Positions 1-9,327 are shown, numbered from the stretch's first letter. The stretch: 64,000 nucleotides of DNA from Methylopumilus sp026399645 (GCF_965184065.1 NZ_OZ239098.1); one strand, 5' to 3'. Program-made: numbers and translations. Notes: a model not told the origin generated them from the letters alone.

Positions 1-60
1 TTTGTAGATGTAATAATTACTGAGGTAACTTCGAAAAGGCTTCGCGGAGAAATTATTTAA
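1..60 (+). CDS. miaB: MiaB C-terminus (partial)
   Basis: Only the last 19 codons are present, ending in TAA at 58-60. The peptide reads VDVIITEVTSKRLRGEII after an initial F, which resembles the end of the TRAM domain of MiaB, the radical-SAM enzyme that 2-methylthiolates i6A37 in tRNA. The position one base before ybeZ is the usual proteobacterial miaB-ybeZ-ybeY-ybeX order. The identification rests on this short tail plus synteny, so it is probable rather than certain. Confidence 0.75.
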   Translation, partial: FVDVIITEVTSKRLRGEII

Positions 61-61
61 T

Positions 62-1015
62 ATGGGCATGGAATTCAATTTACCTTCTGACAATAATAGG
101 CAGCTATCTAATTTATGTGGTGTATTGGATCAAAACCTAAAACAAATTGAAGCGGCTATGGAAGTTGATATTGTAAGACGCGGATCAAATTTCGTTGTCA
201 ACGGTTCCTCAAAAAATGTCAAAGCTGTAGCCACGCTTATTCAAAAATTTTATAAACAAGCGGGTGATCCTATTGAATTGGAAGATATTCAATTAGGTCT
301 TGTTGAAATAAATAAATTTGAAAAAGTGATAAAAGCAACCGCAGAAATTAATGAGCTCAAAACAAAACGAAGTGATCTAAGAGGCAGAACGCCAAGACAA
401 AATGCATATTTAAAGAATATACAAGATTTTGATATTACTTTTGGCATTGGGCCTGCAGGTACAGGCAAAACATATCTTGCTGTTGCAAGTGCTGTGGATG
501 CCATTAATCGAGATAAAATTAAACGTATCGTCTTAGTCAGGCCTGCTGTAGAAGCTGGGGAGAGATTAGGCTTTCTTCCAGGCGATCTAGCACAAAAAGT
601 AAACCCTTATTTAAGGCCTCTTTACGATGCGCTTTATGATCTAGCAGGTTACGATAATGTTCATAAAATGATTGATAAAAGTGTTATCGAGATCGCCCCA
701 TTAGCTTATATGAGGGGGCGCACACTAAACCAAAGTTTTATTATTTTAGATGAAGCACAGAACACAACCCCTGAACAAATGAAGATGTTTTTGACACGCA
801 TTGGCTTTGGATCAAAAGCTGTAATTACAGGAGATATTACGCAAATTGACTTGGCAAAAGGTCAAAAAAGCGGGCTGATAGAAGCCAAGAAAATTTTATC
901 TAAAGTTAAGGGTATTGCATTCACTCACTTCTTATCTGAAGATATAGTAAGGCATCCGCTTGTCCAAAAAATTATCAATGCTTATGAAAACTTTGAGAAA
1001 AAAGAAAGTAACTAA
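62..1015 (+). CDS. ybeZ: PhoH-like ATPase YbeZ
   Basis: This 317-residue PhoH-family protein is a cytoplasmic P-loop ATPase thought to act with YbeY in RNA or ribosome metabolism. A KH-like N-terminal part (about residues 1-100) precedes the ATPase domain, with a Walker A motif GPAGTGKT near residues 130-137 and a Walker B-type motif FIILDEAQN further on. The length is slightly short of the E. coli homologue. Two ATGs lie two codons apart at the start (62 and 68), and the first is used here. It follows miaB by one base and precedes ybeY by 10 bp, so co-transcription is likely. Confidence 0.93.
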   Translation: MGMEFNLPSDNNRQLSNLCGVLDQNLKQIEAAMEVDIVRRGSNFVVNGSSKNVKAVATLIQKFYKQAGDPIELEDIQLGLVEINKFEKVIKATAEINELKTKRSDLRGRTPRQNAYLKNIQDFDITFGIGPAGTGKTYLAVASAVDAINRDKIKRIVLVRPAVEAGERLGFLPGDLAQKVNPYLRPLYDALYDLAGYDNVHKMIDKSVIEIAPLAYMRGRTLNQSFIILDEAQNTTPEQMKMFLTRIGFGSKAVITGDITQIDLAKGQKSGLIEAKKILSKVKGIAFTHFLSEDIVRHPLVQKIINAYENFEKKESN

Positions 1016-1025
1016 TTAACTTCAC

Positions 1026-1481
1026 ATGGAACCGAAACCGATCATTGCAATACAAGATATGGTGCATACAAAACCGATATTAAAAAAAACACAATGTCTA
1101 AAATGGCTTACGTCTGTCGTTGATAAAAATGCTGAGATTACAATTCGAATCGTAGATAACGATGAATCACAAAACCTAAACAATATATATCGTAAAAAAA
1201 AATATCCTACCAATGTACTTTCTTTTCTTGTGGATGATGAGGTTCATTTAATTGGCGATATTGTACTGTGCGCTCCGGTCATTGAAAAAGAAGCGCTTGA
1301 GCAATCTAAAAAACTTGAGGCCCATTACGCACATCTTATTATCCATGGCGCACTTCATTTATATGGTTACGACCACGAAAATAAAAAAGATGCTGATATT
1401 ATGGAAGCTAAAGAAATTAAAATTTTAACTGGGTTAGGCTATAAAAATCCTTATCTTATAGAAGAGAGTACATCGCAATGA
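1026..1481 (+). CDS. ybeY: Endoribonuclease YbeY, 16S rRNA maturation
   Basis: YbeY is a zinc-dependent endoribonuclease for 16S rRNA 3' maturation and 70S quality control. The signature HGALHLYGYDH is present with the three zinc-binding histidines at H107, H111 and H117. The 151-residue length is normal. Its stop overlaps the start of ybeX by 4 bp (ATGA type), so the two are translationally coupled. Its place after ybeZ is the standard proteobacterial order. Confidence 0.95.
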   Translation: MEPKPIIAIQDMVHTKPILKKTQCLKWLTSVVDKNAEITIRIVDNDESQNLNNIYRKKKYPTNVLSFLVDDEVHLIGDIVLCAPVIEKEALEQSKKLEAHYAHLIIHGALHLYGYDHENKKDADIMEAKEIKILTGLGYKNPYLIEESTSQ

Positions 1482-2311
1482 GCGAATTAAAGAAGTCCAA
1501 TTTAATCGAACGCCTCAGCCACTTTCTTTTAAGAGGGCCTGAGGATCGCGAACAACTTTTTGAGTTGCTCAAATCATCATATGAAAAAAATTTAATGGAT
1601 GCTGATTCGCTTTCAATGATAGAGGGCGTGCTCCAAGTTTCAGAAATGCAAGTAAGGGATATTATGATTCCAAGATCTCAAATGGATGTAATTGATATCT
1701 CACACCCGCCGGAGAAATTTATCCCTTTTGTTATGGAAACAGCTCACTCTCGCTTTCCTGTAATTGAAGATGATAAAAATGATGTGATTGGCATTTTACT
1801 TGCTAAAGATCTTCTTAAATACTATGCAGGTGATGACTTTGAAATTAGGGATATGTTACGCCCTGCTGTATTTATTCCTGAATCTAAAAGACTCAATGTC
1901 CTTCTTAAAGAGTTTAGAGGAAGTAGAAATCATATTGCTATCGTCGTAGATGAGTACGGTGGTGTTTCTGGGATGGTTACGATCGAGGATGTGTTAGAGC
2001 AAATCGTTGGTGAAATTGAAGATGAATTTGATTTTGATGAAACTGAAGACAATATTATTCAAGAAAAAAATGGTCACTACAGAGTAAAAGCATCAACAGA
2101 AATTGAAGATTTTAATGAATACTTTAATGTCAGCTTTAGTAATGATGAGTTTTCAACAATTGGTGGCTTAATTATTCAAGCGTTCGGTCATCTCCCGAAG
2201 CGAGATGAAAAAATCATTTTTCAGGGATTTAAGATCACAATACTAAGGGCTGATAGTCGTAAACTTTATTCCGTTCTTCTTGAAATTGACAACCCCATTA
2301 ATAGCGTGTAA
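1478..2311 (+). CDS. ybeX: CorC/YbeX family CBS-domain protein
   Basis: This 277-residue soluble protein has two CBS domains (about residues 65-190) followed by a transporter-associated CorC/HlyC domain (about 205-275) and an acidic linker rich in D and E near residue 180. The family is linked to Mg2+/Co2+ efflux and, for YbeX, to ribosome homeostasis. No transmembrane DUF21 domain is present, which separates it from the membrane-bound relative at 41083-42360. It is coupled to ybeY by a 4-bp overlap. The precise role in this organism is not visible from sequence. Confidence 0.9.
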   Translation: MSELKKSNLIERLSHFLLRGPEDREQLFELLKSSYEKNLMDADSLSMIEGVLQVSEMQVRDIMIPRSQMDVIDISHPPEKFIPFVMETAHSRFPVIEDDKNDVIGILLAKDLLKYYAGDDFEIRDMLRPAVFIPESKRLNVLLKEFRGSRNHIAIVVDEYGGVSGMVTIEDVLEQIVGEIEDEFDFDETEDNIIQEKNGHYRVKASTEIEDFNEYFNVSFSNDEFSTIGGLIIQAFGHLPKRDEKIIFQGFKITILRADSRKLYSVLLEIDNPINSV

Positions 2312-2361
2312 TTTTTTGAACTAATCGACTTATTTTTTTTCTTAAAGGATTAGGAGTCTTC

Positions 2362-2736
2362 ATGAAAAAACTATTTTTAGCTATATGTTTAATCGCATCG
2401 CCATATTTATGCGCTATGGAAATTAATACTGATAGAAGTATGCTCCCAGTAGACGAAAAATCCTTTATTGAAGCTATCAGTCGCTTTAATAAGGATGAAA
2501 TTCTTAAGGCACTTGGGGAGCCTGCTTCCAAAGAAGATATTAAGGTGAAATCTTCTGAGCAGATTGTAGGGTCCGTCTGGCGATATCATAATATCAATAC
2601 GGCAGAAGATGGGCGCTTTTATCCTGTAACCGAGTTAGATTTTCTAGATGAGTTTGTCGAGACTGTTGTTTTTCAAAATAGTACTGAAAAGTCTTCATCG
2701 ACCCCTTCTCAAACTTATCAAATTCAAAAGCCTTAG
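2362..2736 (+). CDS. Small exported protein, possible BamE/SmpA-like fold
   Basis: I do not recognise this 124-residue protein. A signal peptide is clear: MKK, a hydrophobic stretch and a likely cleavage site near residue 18-19 (LCA-M). The mature part contains FNKDEILKALGEPASKED, then a GSVWRYHNI strand and an ELDFLDEFVETVVF strand. That helix, LGxP, WxY, hydrophobic-strand order recalls the small BamE/SmpA and related periplasmic folds, but this is inference from pattern only. The C-terminus is Ser/Thr/Gln-rich. There is no lipobox. An AGGAG lies just upstream of the ATG. It sits between ybeX and lnt, with a hairpin over its stop codon. Confidence 0.75.
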   Translation: MKKLFLAICLIASPYLCAMEINTDRSMLPVDEKSFIEAISRFNKDEILKALGEPASKEDIKVKSSEQIVGSVWRYHNINTAEDGRFYPVTELDFLDEFVETVVFQNSTEKSSSTPSQTYQIQKP

Positions 2737-2756
2737 TTACTTTTAAGGCTTTATTC
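2727..2756 (+). terminator. Probable intrinsic terminator after the small exported protein
   Basis: AAAGCCTTA at 2727-2735 pairs with TAAGGCTTT at 2744-2752 around an 8-base loop, followed by a T-rich run. The stem overlaps the stop codon of the upstream gene. It would end the miaB-ybeZYX unit before lnt. The tail is only moderately T-rich, so attenuation rather than full termination is possible. Confidence 0.55.
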
Positions 2757-2796
2757 TTAATAATTCAGTACAATTGCCTTAAACGGCTTTTGTATA

Positions 2797-4296
2797 TTGA
2801 ATAAACATTATCCTCTCTTCTATTTAGTTATTTCTTTTTGGCTTGGAGCTCTTTCAGTTCTGAGCTTTGCTCCCTTTAACCATCATTTCATTTCTCTTAT
2901 TTCTTTAAGTGGTCTTTTTTATATCTGGCATAAACTAAAGAATGCTAGGCAAGGATTTTTCTCAGGTCTCTTTTTTGGTCTAGGCCTATTTGGCTTCGGT
3001 ATTTCATGGATTTATATAAGTCTCAATACATATGGCGGCATGCCCTCATGGCTGTCCTATTTGAGTACTTTTTTATTTTGCCTTTTCTGTGCTTCTTTTA
3101 TTGGCATTATTGGATGGTTTTCTTTGCATCGAAAATCGAGCCTTTTTTTAATCCCATTTTTTTGGACATTCTTTGAATGGATTAAAGGCTGGCTCTTCAC
3201 TGGCTTTCCATGGCTCACCATGGGATATTCACAAGTGCCTTCTAGCCCTCTTGTGGGATTCCTCCCTATTATTGGTATTTACGGGCTGACTCTCATACTA
3301 ACTTCTCTAGCACTGCTGCTCAGCCTTACATTACTTAATAAAGATAAACGCTCAAAGCTTTTAAAGGTTGGTGTAGTCGCTACTGTATTGGCATCGGGTC
3401 AGATTTTAAAATATATTGAATGGACTGAGCCTACAGGTGAACCTATATCTATATCGCTTGTTCAAGGCAATATTGCTCAGGATATTAAATGGCAAAAAGA
3501 AACTGTTATACAAACACTACAAACTTATCAAAAGCTTATTCAAAAAACAAAAGGTCAAATTATTCTTCTGCCAGAAACCGCTTTGCCACTCCTTGTCGAA
3601 TATATTCCGGAAACATTTAAAAAATCTACCTTACTTCATGCCGCAAAAAAACGAGGTCACGTTCTTATTGGTGCAATTGAACGCCAAGATACAAAATACT
3701 TTAATGTCGTATTAAATTTAGGCAATGATTCGTCTCAAATTTATCGAAAATCACATTTAGTGCCATTTGGCGAATTCATACCATTAAAATTTATCTTTAC
3801 ATATATTTATACGCATTATCTCAATATGCCTATGAATGACTTATCAAGGGGTAGTAATCGCCAAGAGCCCATAGCAATTGAAAATCAGAAAATTGCTTTT
3901 AATATTTGTTATGAGGATGTTTTTGGTGAAGAAATTATTCAAGCACTTCCTTCTGCAACAATTTTAGCCAATGTCAGTAACGATGCTTGGTATGGAAGAT
4001 CTATTGCTGCCTATCAACACTTGCAATTTTCTCAAGCAAGGGCGATCGAAACAGGGAGAATGGTAATTCGCTCAACAAATACAGGTGCCACGGCGATTAT
4101 TGATGAACATGGTATTGTGAAGAAAATATTGCCAACATTTACTGAAGGCATCCTCGAAGGTTATGTACAAGGATTTAAAAATACAACGCCTTATGTTTTT
4201 TGTGGCAATTGGCCTGTCATTATTTTATGTTTCATTGTTCTTCTTGGTTGGTTCATGAGGCATTCAAAGCTTTTATGGGTATTGAAAAAGAAGTAG
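2797..4296 (+). CDS. lnt: Apolipoprotein N-acyltransferase Lnt
   Basis: Lnt adds the third acyl chain to the N-terminal cysteine of lipoproteins in the inner membrane. The first 200 residues form several hydrophobic segments, and a nitrilase-type domain follows. The catalytic triad fits E260 (LLPETALPL), K318 (YRKSH) and C371 (ICYEDVFGE), and a last membrane segment closes the protein. Length 499 is typical. The start is TTG with no strong Shine-Dalgarno; the next in-frame ATG lies far inside the membrane domain, so TTG is the best choice. Lipoprotein substrates in this window include MlaA, BamC, the SCO1-type protein and the 43-residue lipoprotein. Confidence 0.93.
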   Translation: MNKHYPLFYLVISFWLGALSVLSFAPFNHHFISLISLSGLFYIWHKLKNARQGFFSGLFFGLGLFGFGISWIYISLNTYGGMPSWLSYLSTFLFCLFCASFIGIIGWFSLHRKSSLFLIPFFWTFFEWIKGWLFTGFPWLTMGYSQVPSSPLVGFLPIIGIYGLTLILTSLALLLSLTLLNKDKRSKLLKVGVVATVLASGQILKYIEWTEPTGEPISISLVQGNIAQDIKWQKETVIQTLQTYQKLIQKTKGQIILLPETALPLLVEYIPETFKKSTLLHAAKKRGHVLIGAIERQDTKYFNVVLNLGNDSSQIYRKSHLVPFGEFIPLKFIFTYIYTHYLNMPMNDLSRGSNRQEPIAIENQKIAFNICYEDVFGEEIIQALPSATILANVSNDAWYGRSIAAYQHLQFSQARAIETGRMVIRSTNTGATAIIDEHGIVKKILPTFTEGILEGYVQGFKNTTPYVFCGNWPVIILCFIVLLGWFMRHSKLLWVLKKK

Positions 4297-4323
4297 AATG
4301 TTTGAATTACAGATCAATTCATT

Positions 4324-5253
4324 ATGCAATTAACCTTTCAAGACATTATTCTCAAACTCCAACATTATTGGGCTAACCAAGGATGTGCCATTCTTCAGCC
4401 TTATGATATGGAAGTGGGTGCAGGTACTTCACATACCGCAACTTTTTTAAGGTCACTTGGGCCGGAGCCATGGAAGGCAACTTACGTGCAACCAAGTCGA
4501 CGTCCAAAAGATGGGCGCTATGGTAAAAATCCTAATAGACTTCAACATTACTATCAGTTACAAGTAGTTCTCAAGCCTTCCCCATTAAATATTCTTGAGC
4601 TTTATTTAGGCTCACTCAAAGCGCTCGGCTTTAATCTTAAAGAAAATGATATTCGCTTTGTAGAAGATGACTGGGAAAATCCAACGCTTGGGGCTTGGGG
4701 TTTAGGATGGGAAGTTTGGCTCAATGGAATGGAAATTACACAATTCACTTACTTTCAACAAGTAGGCGGCATTGACTGCAAACCGATCACAGGAGAAATC
4801 ACTTACGGACTCGAAAGACTGGCTATGTATATCCAAGGGGTCGATAACGTTTACGATCTCACATGGACTGATAATTTAAAGTATGGAGATGTATATCTTC
4901 AAAATGAAATTGAACAAAGTTCATATAACTTTGAACATAGTGATGCTGATTTTTTATTTCAAGCGTTTACTGCCCACGAAAAACAAGCCAACCATCTCAT
5001 AAGAGAGCACCTAGCTCTTCCTGCCTACGAACAAGTATTAAAGGCAGCACACTCTTTTAATCTTCTAGATGCAAGAGGTTCAATTAGTATCACTGAAAGA
5101 GCCGAATATATTGGTCGTATTAGAAATTTGGCTCGTAATGTTGCTAGCAGCTACCTAGAAAGTCGAGCGAATTTAGGCTTTCCCTTAGCTGATAAAAATC
5201 ATGCGAAAGAAATTATTGACCAAATCAATACAAAAAAGATGGTTAAATCGTGA
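4324..5253 (+). CDS. glyQ: Glycyl-tRNA synthetase alpha subunit
   Basis: This is the catalytic alpha chain of the heterotetrameric bacterial glycyl-tRNA synthetase, which charges tRNA-Gly in the cytoplasm. It begins with the conserved MQLTFQDIILKLQHYWANQG region and includes the family motifs around QPYDMEVGAGT and EITYGLERLAMYIQ. Length 309 matches the family. The stop codon overlaps the GTG start of glyS by 4 bp, which fits coupled synthesis of the two subunits. Confidence 0.97.
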   Translation: MQLTFQDIILKLQHYWANQGCAILQPYDMEVGAGTSHTATFLRSLGPEPWKATYVQPSRRPKDGRYGKNPNRLQHYYQLQVVLKPSPLNILELYLGSLKALGFNLKENDIRFVEDDWENPTLGAWGLGWEVWLNGMEITQFTYFQQVGGIDCKPITGEITYGLERLAMYIQGVDNVYDLTWTDNLKYGDVYLQNEIEQSSYNFEHSDADFLFQAFTAHEKQANHLIREHLALPAYEQVLKAAHSFNLLDARGSISITERAEYIGRIRNLARNVASSYLESRANLGFPLADKNHAKEIIDQINTKKMVKS

Positions 5254-7349
5254 AGTTAGATAATTTACTTATTGAGCTTTTAACTGAAGAACTTCCCCCA
5301 AAATCACAAAAGCAGCTCGGCATTGCGTTCGCAAAAAATATAAAAGAATTTCTTGTAAAACATCATCTCGTAAATGAAACATCTGAAGATTTAATCTTTT
5401 CAACGCCAAGAAGAATTGGCTTACATTTGAAAAATGTTAAAGATGAAGCAGATGATGAGAGTGTATCAATCAAACTAATGCCTGCATCAGTTGGATTTGA
5501 TGCCTCAGAAAAACCAACTGATGCATTATTAAAAAAATTACATGCTATTGGATTAAACGAAAAAGCTTTAAATGACATCGTTAAAAAAAATGAAAATAAT
5601 GCTGAAATTTTATACATCAATAAAAATGTAGAAGGTGCAAAGCTAAAAGATATTATTGCTGAATGTATTTCTTCAAGCCTTGCGCGTTTACCCATAAAAA
5701 AGATGATGTCCTATCAACTTGCGGATGGATGGACGACTGTTAATTTTGTGCGACCAGCTCATGGATTGGTAATTCTTCATGGGGCTAATATCATCGACGC
5801 AAATGTTCTAGGTATTTCATCGAATAGAACAACATTCGGCCATCGATTCGAATCGAAAAAAGAAATAATTGAGATTCAACATGCAGACCAGTATGAAAAG
5901 CAAATGAAAGCCGAAGGTGCTGTGATCGTCTCTTTTGACGAGAGAAAAGCACTAATTAAAAACGCTTTAAATGAAAAAGCAACTCATCTTTCAAATCAAC
6001 TTACACCTATTGACGACGAAGATCTTCTTGATGAAGTTACAGCACTCGTTGAATATCCGAATGTTTTAGCGGGGGAATTTGAATCTAAATTTCTTGACGT
6101 TCCTCAAGAATGTCTTATTTTAAGCATGAAAGCCAACCAGAAATACTTTCCTTTGATTGATAAAAACAACAAACTAGCTAATCAATTTTTGATTGTTTCA
6201 AATATATCGCCAAAAAATTCAGATCTCATTACTCAGGGCAATGAAAAAGTTATCAGACCAAGATTATCGGATGCAGAATTTTTTTATACGCAAGACAAGA
6301 AAAAGCCACTTAAAGAATATCTCTCTCAGCTTGCACATATTGTGTACCATAATAAACTTGGGTCTCAAGCTGATAGATCTGAGAGAGTTAAAACTATTGC
6401 ATCTCTGATTGTAAAAAATTTAAATCAAAAAAAATTACTCGATGCTGTAATTCTTGCTTCCGATTTATCTAAGGCAGATTTATCTTCAAATATGGTCGGT
6501 GAGTTCCCTGAGCTTCAAGGCATTATGGGAAGATATTATGCGCTTAATGAAAAAATTTCTGATGAAATAGCGTTTGCAATTGAAGACCATTACAAGCCAC
6601 GATTTTCTGGTGACACACTTCCCAGAGGCACTGTTGGTGATATCGTTGCCATTGCTGACAAAATTGAAACTTTAATAGGTTTATTTAGTATTGGTGAGAA
6701 GCCTACAGGCGACAAAGATCCTTTTGCACTTCGACGTCAAGTTATTGGGATTATTCGTATTCTTACTGAAAAAAATATTGATCTAGATTTAAATACAGTG
6801 ATCTCTGAGTCGATTCAGGCAACTAAATTAGTAGAGTCTAAAGATCTTAATTCTTTCATTTATGATCGCCTCACTAATTTCTTCAAAGATCAAGGTTATG
6901 CTGCTCTAGATATCGAAGCCGTACTTGCGATTGAATCAGGTTTAATTAATGAAATACCTAAAAGATTAAATGCAATTAAAGAATTTCTATTGCTCCCCGA
7001 ATCAGAAGACTTAGCATCAGCCAATAAAAGAGTTGGCAATATTCTTAAAAAAGCTGATGTTAAATCAAGCTTAAAAGTTAACCAATCTTTACTTAAAGAC
7101 GAAGCCGAAATTAATTTATACAACACATTAGATTTTGTAGATGCTGAGTCTAGAAAAGAATATAAGGAAAAAAATTATTCGGGTTCATTAAAATCACTAT
7201 GCAAACTTAAAAATCCGATTGATCAGTTTTTTAAAGATGTTATGGTAAACGTTGATGATGAATTACTCAAAATGAATCGGCTCGCCCTCCTTGAAAAACT
7301 CTATTCGGCAATGAATTTAGTTGCTGACTTATCTAAACTCTCTTCTTAA
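5250..7349 (+). CDS. glyS: Glycyl-tRNA synthetase beta subunit
   Basis: The beta chain binds tRNA-Gly and completes the glycyl-tRNA synthetase tetramer with GlyQ. It has the typical N-terminus (LLIELLTEELPPK), the central segment RPRLSDAEFFYTQDKKKPL and the HD-like DPFALRRQ region. Length 699 is normal. It starts with GTG inside the glyQ stop (GTGA overlap), so translation depends on upstream glyQ translation. gmhB follows after 3 bp. Confidence 0.96.
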   Translation: MKLDNLLIELLTEELPPKSQKQLGIAFAKNIKEFLVKHHLVNETSEDLIFSTPRRIGLHLKNVKDEADDESVSIKLMPASVGFDASEKPTDALLKKLHAIGLNEKALNDIVKKNENNAEILYINKNVEGAKLKDIIAECISSSLARLPIKKMMSYQLADGWTTVNFVRPAHGLVILHGANIIDANVLGISSNRTTFGHRFESKKEIIEIQHADQYEKQMKAEGAVIVSFDERKALIKNALNEKATHLSNQLTPIDDEDLLDEVTALVEYPNVLAGEFESKFLDVPQECLILSMKANQKYFPLIDKNNKLANQFLIVSNISPKNSDLITQGNEKVIRPRLSDAEFFYTQDKKKPLKEYLSQLAHIVYHNKLGSQADRSERVKTIASLIVKNLNQKKLLDAVILASDLSKADLSSNMVGEFPELQGIMGRYYALNEKISDEIAFAIEDHYKPRFSGDTLPRGTVGDIVAIADKIETLIGLFSIGEKPTGDKDPFALRRQVIGIIRILTEKNIDLDLNTVISESIQATKLVESKDLNSFIYDRLTNFFKDQGYAALDIEAVLAIESGLINEIPKRLNAIKEFLLLPESEDLASANKRVGNILKKADVKSSLKVNQSLLKDEAEINLYNTLDFVDAESRKEYKEKNYSGSLKSLCKLKNPIDQFFKDVMVNVDDELLKMNRLALLEKLYSAMNLVADLSKLSS

Positions 7350-7352
7350 ATT

Positions 7353-7895
7353 ATGAAATTAGTCATTCTAGATAGAGATGGCGTAATTAATGAAGATAGC
7401 GTAAATTTTATTAAAACGCCTAATGAATGGATACCCATCCAAGATAGCCTAGAGTCAATTGCACTTTTAAACCAATCTGGCTTCAAAGTAGTGATAGCCA
7501 CCAATCAATCAGGAATTAGCCGGGGTCTTTTTGACGTATCAACACTTAATCTCATTCATGAAAAGATGTATAAATTACTTTCCCTCCAAGGCGGGCATAT
7601 CGATGCCATTTTCTTTTGTCCCCATAGAGCAGATGAAAATTGTGAATGCCGCAAACCAAAACCAGGTATGTTAAAAGAAATTGCTCATCGATTTTCTATT
7701 AATTTAATGAAGGTTCCAGCCGTCGGTGACTCCTTAAGAGATTTGCAAGCCTTCGACGCAGCAGGGGCTCAGCCTATTCTTGTCAAGACAGGCAAAGGAG
7801 AAGAGACGCTTGCGAAAGGTGGGTTACCCAAAAATACCTGGATTTGTGAAAATCTGGCAGAGGCGGCACAAAGAATTATTGCGGAGTATGTTTAA
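7353..7895 (+). CDS. gmhB: Heptose 1,7-bisphosphate 7-phosphatase GmhB
   Basis: GmhB is a HAD-superfamily phosphatase that removes the 7-phosphate from D-glycero-D-manno-heptose 1,7-bisphosphate in ADP-heptose synthesis for LPS. The nucleophile motif LDRDGVINED gives D7 and D9. A zinc-binding loop CPHRADENCECRKPKPG supplies C89, H91, C97 and C99, which distinguishes GmhB from HisB-type relatives. Length 180 is right. It lies 3 bp after glyS and 9 bp before plsC, a common betaproteobacterial order. Confidence 0.93.
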   Translation: MKLVILDRDGVINEDSVNFIKTPNEWIPIQDSLESIALLNQSGFKVVIATNQSGISRGLFDVSTLNLIHEKMYKLLSLQGGHIDAIFFCPHRADENCECRKPKPGMLKEIAHRFSINLMKVPAVGDSLRDLQAFDAAGAQPILVKTGKGEETLAKGGLPKNTWICENLAEAAQRIIAEYV

Positions 7896-7904
7896 CTTAA
7901 AATA

Positions 7905-8612
7905 ATGCTTTATTTAAGATCCATTATTTTTTTAATTGGTATGTGGATTTTTACTATTCCATTTACCTTGGTATCCCTTCTTACATTTCCGTTTCCAGCC
8001 ATTACAAGATATAAATTTATTTCAATTTGGGCAAAAACAATGCTATATTGGCTTCGAATTTCCTGTAATCTAAATTTTGTTGTCAAAGGGGAGCAAAACA
8101 TAGGTTCAACTGCCTCGATTGTACTTTCCAAACATCAATCAGCATGGGAAACACTTGCTTTTCAAAAAATATTTCCTCCGCAAGTTTGGGTACTTAAAAA
8201 AGAATTATTATGGGTTCCGTTTTTCGGATGGGGCCTTGCTATGACATCTCCAATCGCCATCAATCGCAAAGCAGGACGAAAATCTCTAGAACAAATTCTT
8301 ACCCAAGGTCTTGACCGACTCAAAAAAGGTTTTTGGATTGTCATGTTTCCTGAAGGCACTCGAACTCATCCAGGACAAAAAGGTAAATATCATATTGGCG
8401 GTGCTTGGGTTGCTTCAAAAACAAATACGCAAGTCATTCCTGTTGCTCATAATGCAGGTTTATTTTGGCCAAAAAATTCAATTCTTAAAAAACCAGGAAC
8501 CATCCAAGTAAGTATCGGAGAAGCTATAGATGTAACAAATAAAGGTCCTGATGAAATTATTAGGCTTACCGAAAATTGGATTGAAAAAGAGGTTTTACAT
8601 TTAAATGATTAA
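7905..8612 (+). CDS. plsC: 1-acyl-sn-glycerol-3-phosphate acyltransferase, PlsC family
   Basis: This membrane-bound acyltransferase makes phosphatidic acid from lysophosphatidic acid. N-terminal hydrophobic segments cover about residues 5-35. Motif I reads KHQSAWE, that is H77-x4-E82 instead of the textbook H-x4-D. Motif III FPEGTRT lies at 148-154. The HxxxxE form occurs in a known bacterial PlsC subgroup, so activity is still expected. Length is 235. It overlaps the downstream ygjP-like gene by 8 bp. Confidence 0.9.
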   Translation: MLYLRSIIFLIGMWIFTIPFTLVSLLTFPFPAITRYKFISIWAKTMLYWLRISCNLNFVVKGEQNIGSTASIVLSKHQSAWETLAFQKIFPPQVWVLKKELLWVPFFGWGLAMTSPIAINRKAGRKSLEQILTQGLDRLKKGFWIVMFPEGTRTHPGQKGKYHIGGAWVASKTNTQVIPVAHNAGLFWPKNSILKKPGTIQVSIGEAIDVTNKGPDEIIRLTENWIEKEVLHLND

Positions 8613-9327
8613 TTTAAAACCTACCAATCTTGAATTATTTTTACCTAGCGGCAAAAAAATTAAATACCTTCTAAAAAGAAGAAATCGAAGAACCATTGGT
8701 TTGAAAGTAGATCACGATGGCCTTGTTATTCATGCGCCTATTCTTATTCCCAGATCTCGTATTGAAGAACTTATTGCGCCAAAACTTGATTGGATTCAAG
8801 AGAAGCTCTCTCTTCAATTAAGCAAGAAAAAGAAAATCAATTGGAAAACAGGCGAATTAATTCACATTTTGGGCAATAAAGCTATTCTCAGTCTCAAGGC
8901 GAGTAAAACAAACTCGGTTCTGCAAGATAAAGACATACTCCATGTCGATACGAATCGTGTGAATGATCAAATACATTCCGCTAAGCTTGTATCAAAATGG
9001 TTAAAAGAAAAAGCATTGAAAGATTTTGTTCGAAGAGTAGAAGTGTTTAGCGTTAAACTTAATGTTCATCCTTCTAGCGTTTATCTTTCAAATGCAAAAT
9101 CTCGGTGGGGAAGCTGTAACTCTAAAAGAGAAATTAGACTTAATTGGAGACTAATCCAAGCACCTCCGCATATTATTAATTATGTGATTTGTCATGAGTT
9201 AGCTCACCTCAAGGAAATGAATCATTCAAACCGTTTTTGGGAAGAAGTAGAAAAAGTCCTTCCTGAATATCGCTCATCAGAAAAAGAACTCAAAACGCTC
9301 TCAAGCGATTTGTATCTTATTGGTTAA
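8605..9327 (+). CDS. YgjP-type M48/SprT-like metal-dependent hydrolase
   Basis: This 240-residue protein belongs to the YgjP (DUF45) family of putative zinc metallopeptidases. The zinc motif CHELAHLKEMNHSNRFWEEV supplies H197, E198, H201 and a third histidine at H207. The preceding segment SNAKSRWGSCNSKREIRLNW is the other family signature. Substrates are not known for the family. It overlaps plsC by 8 bp and ends tail to tail with the SCO1-type gene, sharing 4 bp. Confidence 0.88.
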   Translation: MINLKPTNLELFLPSGKKIKYLLKRRNRRTIGLKVDHDGLVIHAPILIPRSRIEELIAPKLDWIQEKLSLQLSKKKKINWKTGELIHILGNKAILSLKASKTNSVLQDKDILHVDTNRVNDQIHSAKLVSKWLKEKALKDFVRRVEVFSVKLNVHPSSVYLSNAKSRWGSCNSKREIRLNWRLIQAPPHIINYVICHELAHLKEMNHSNRFWEEVEKVLPEYRSSEKELKTLSSDLYLIG

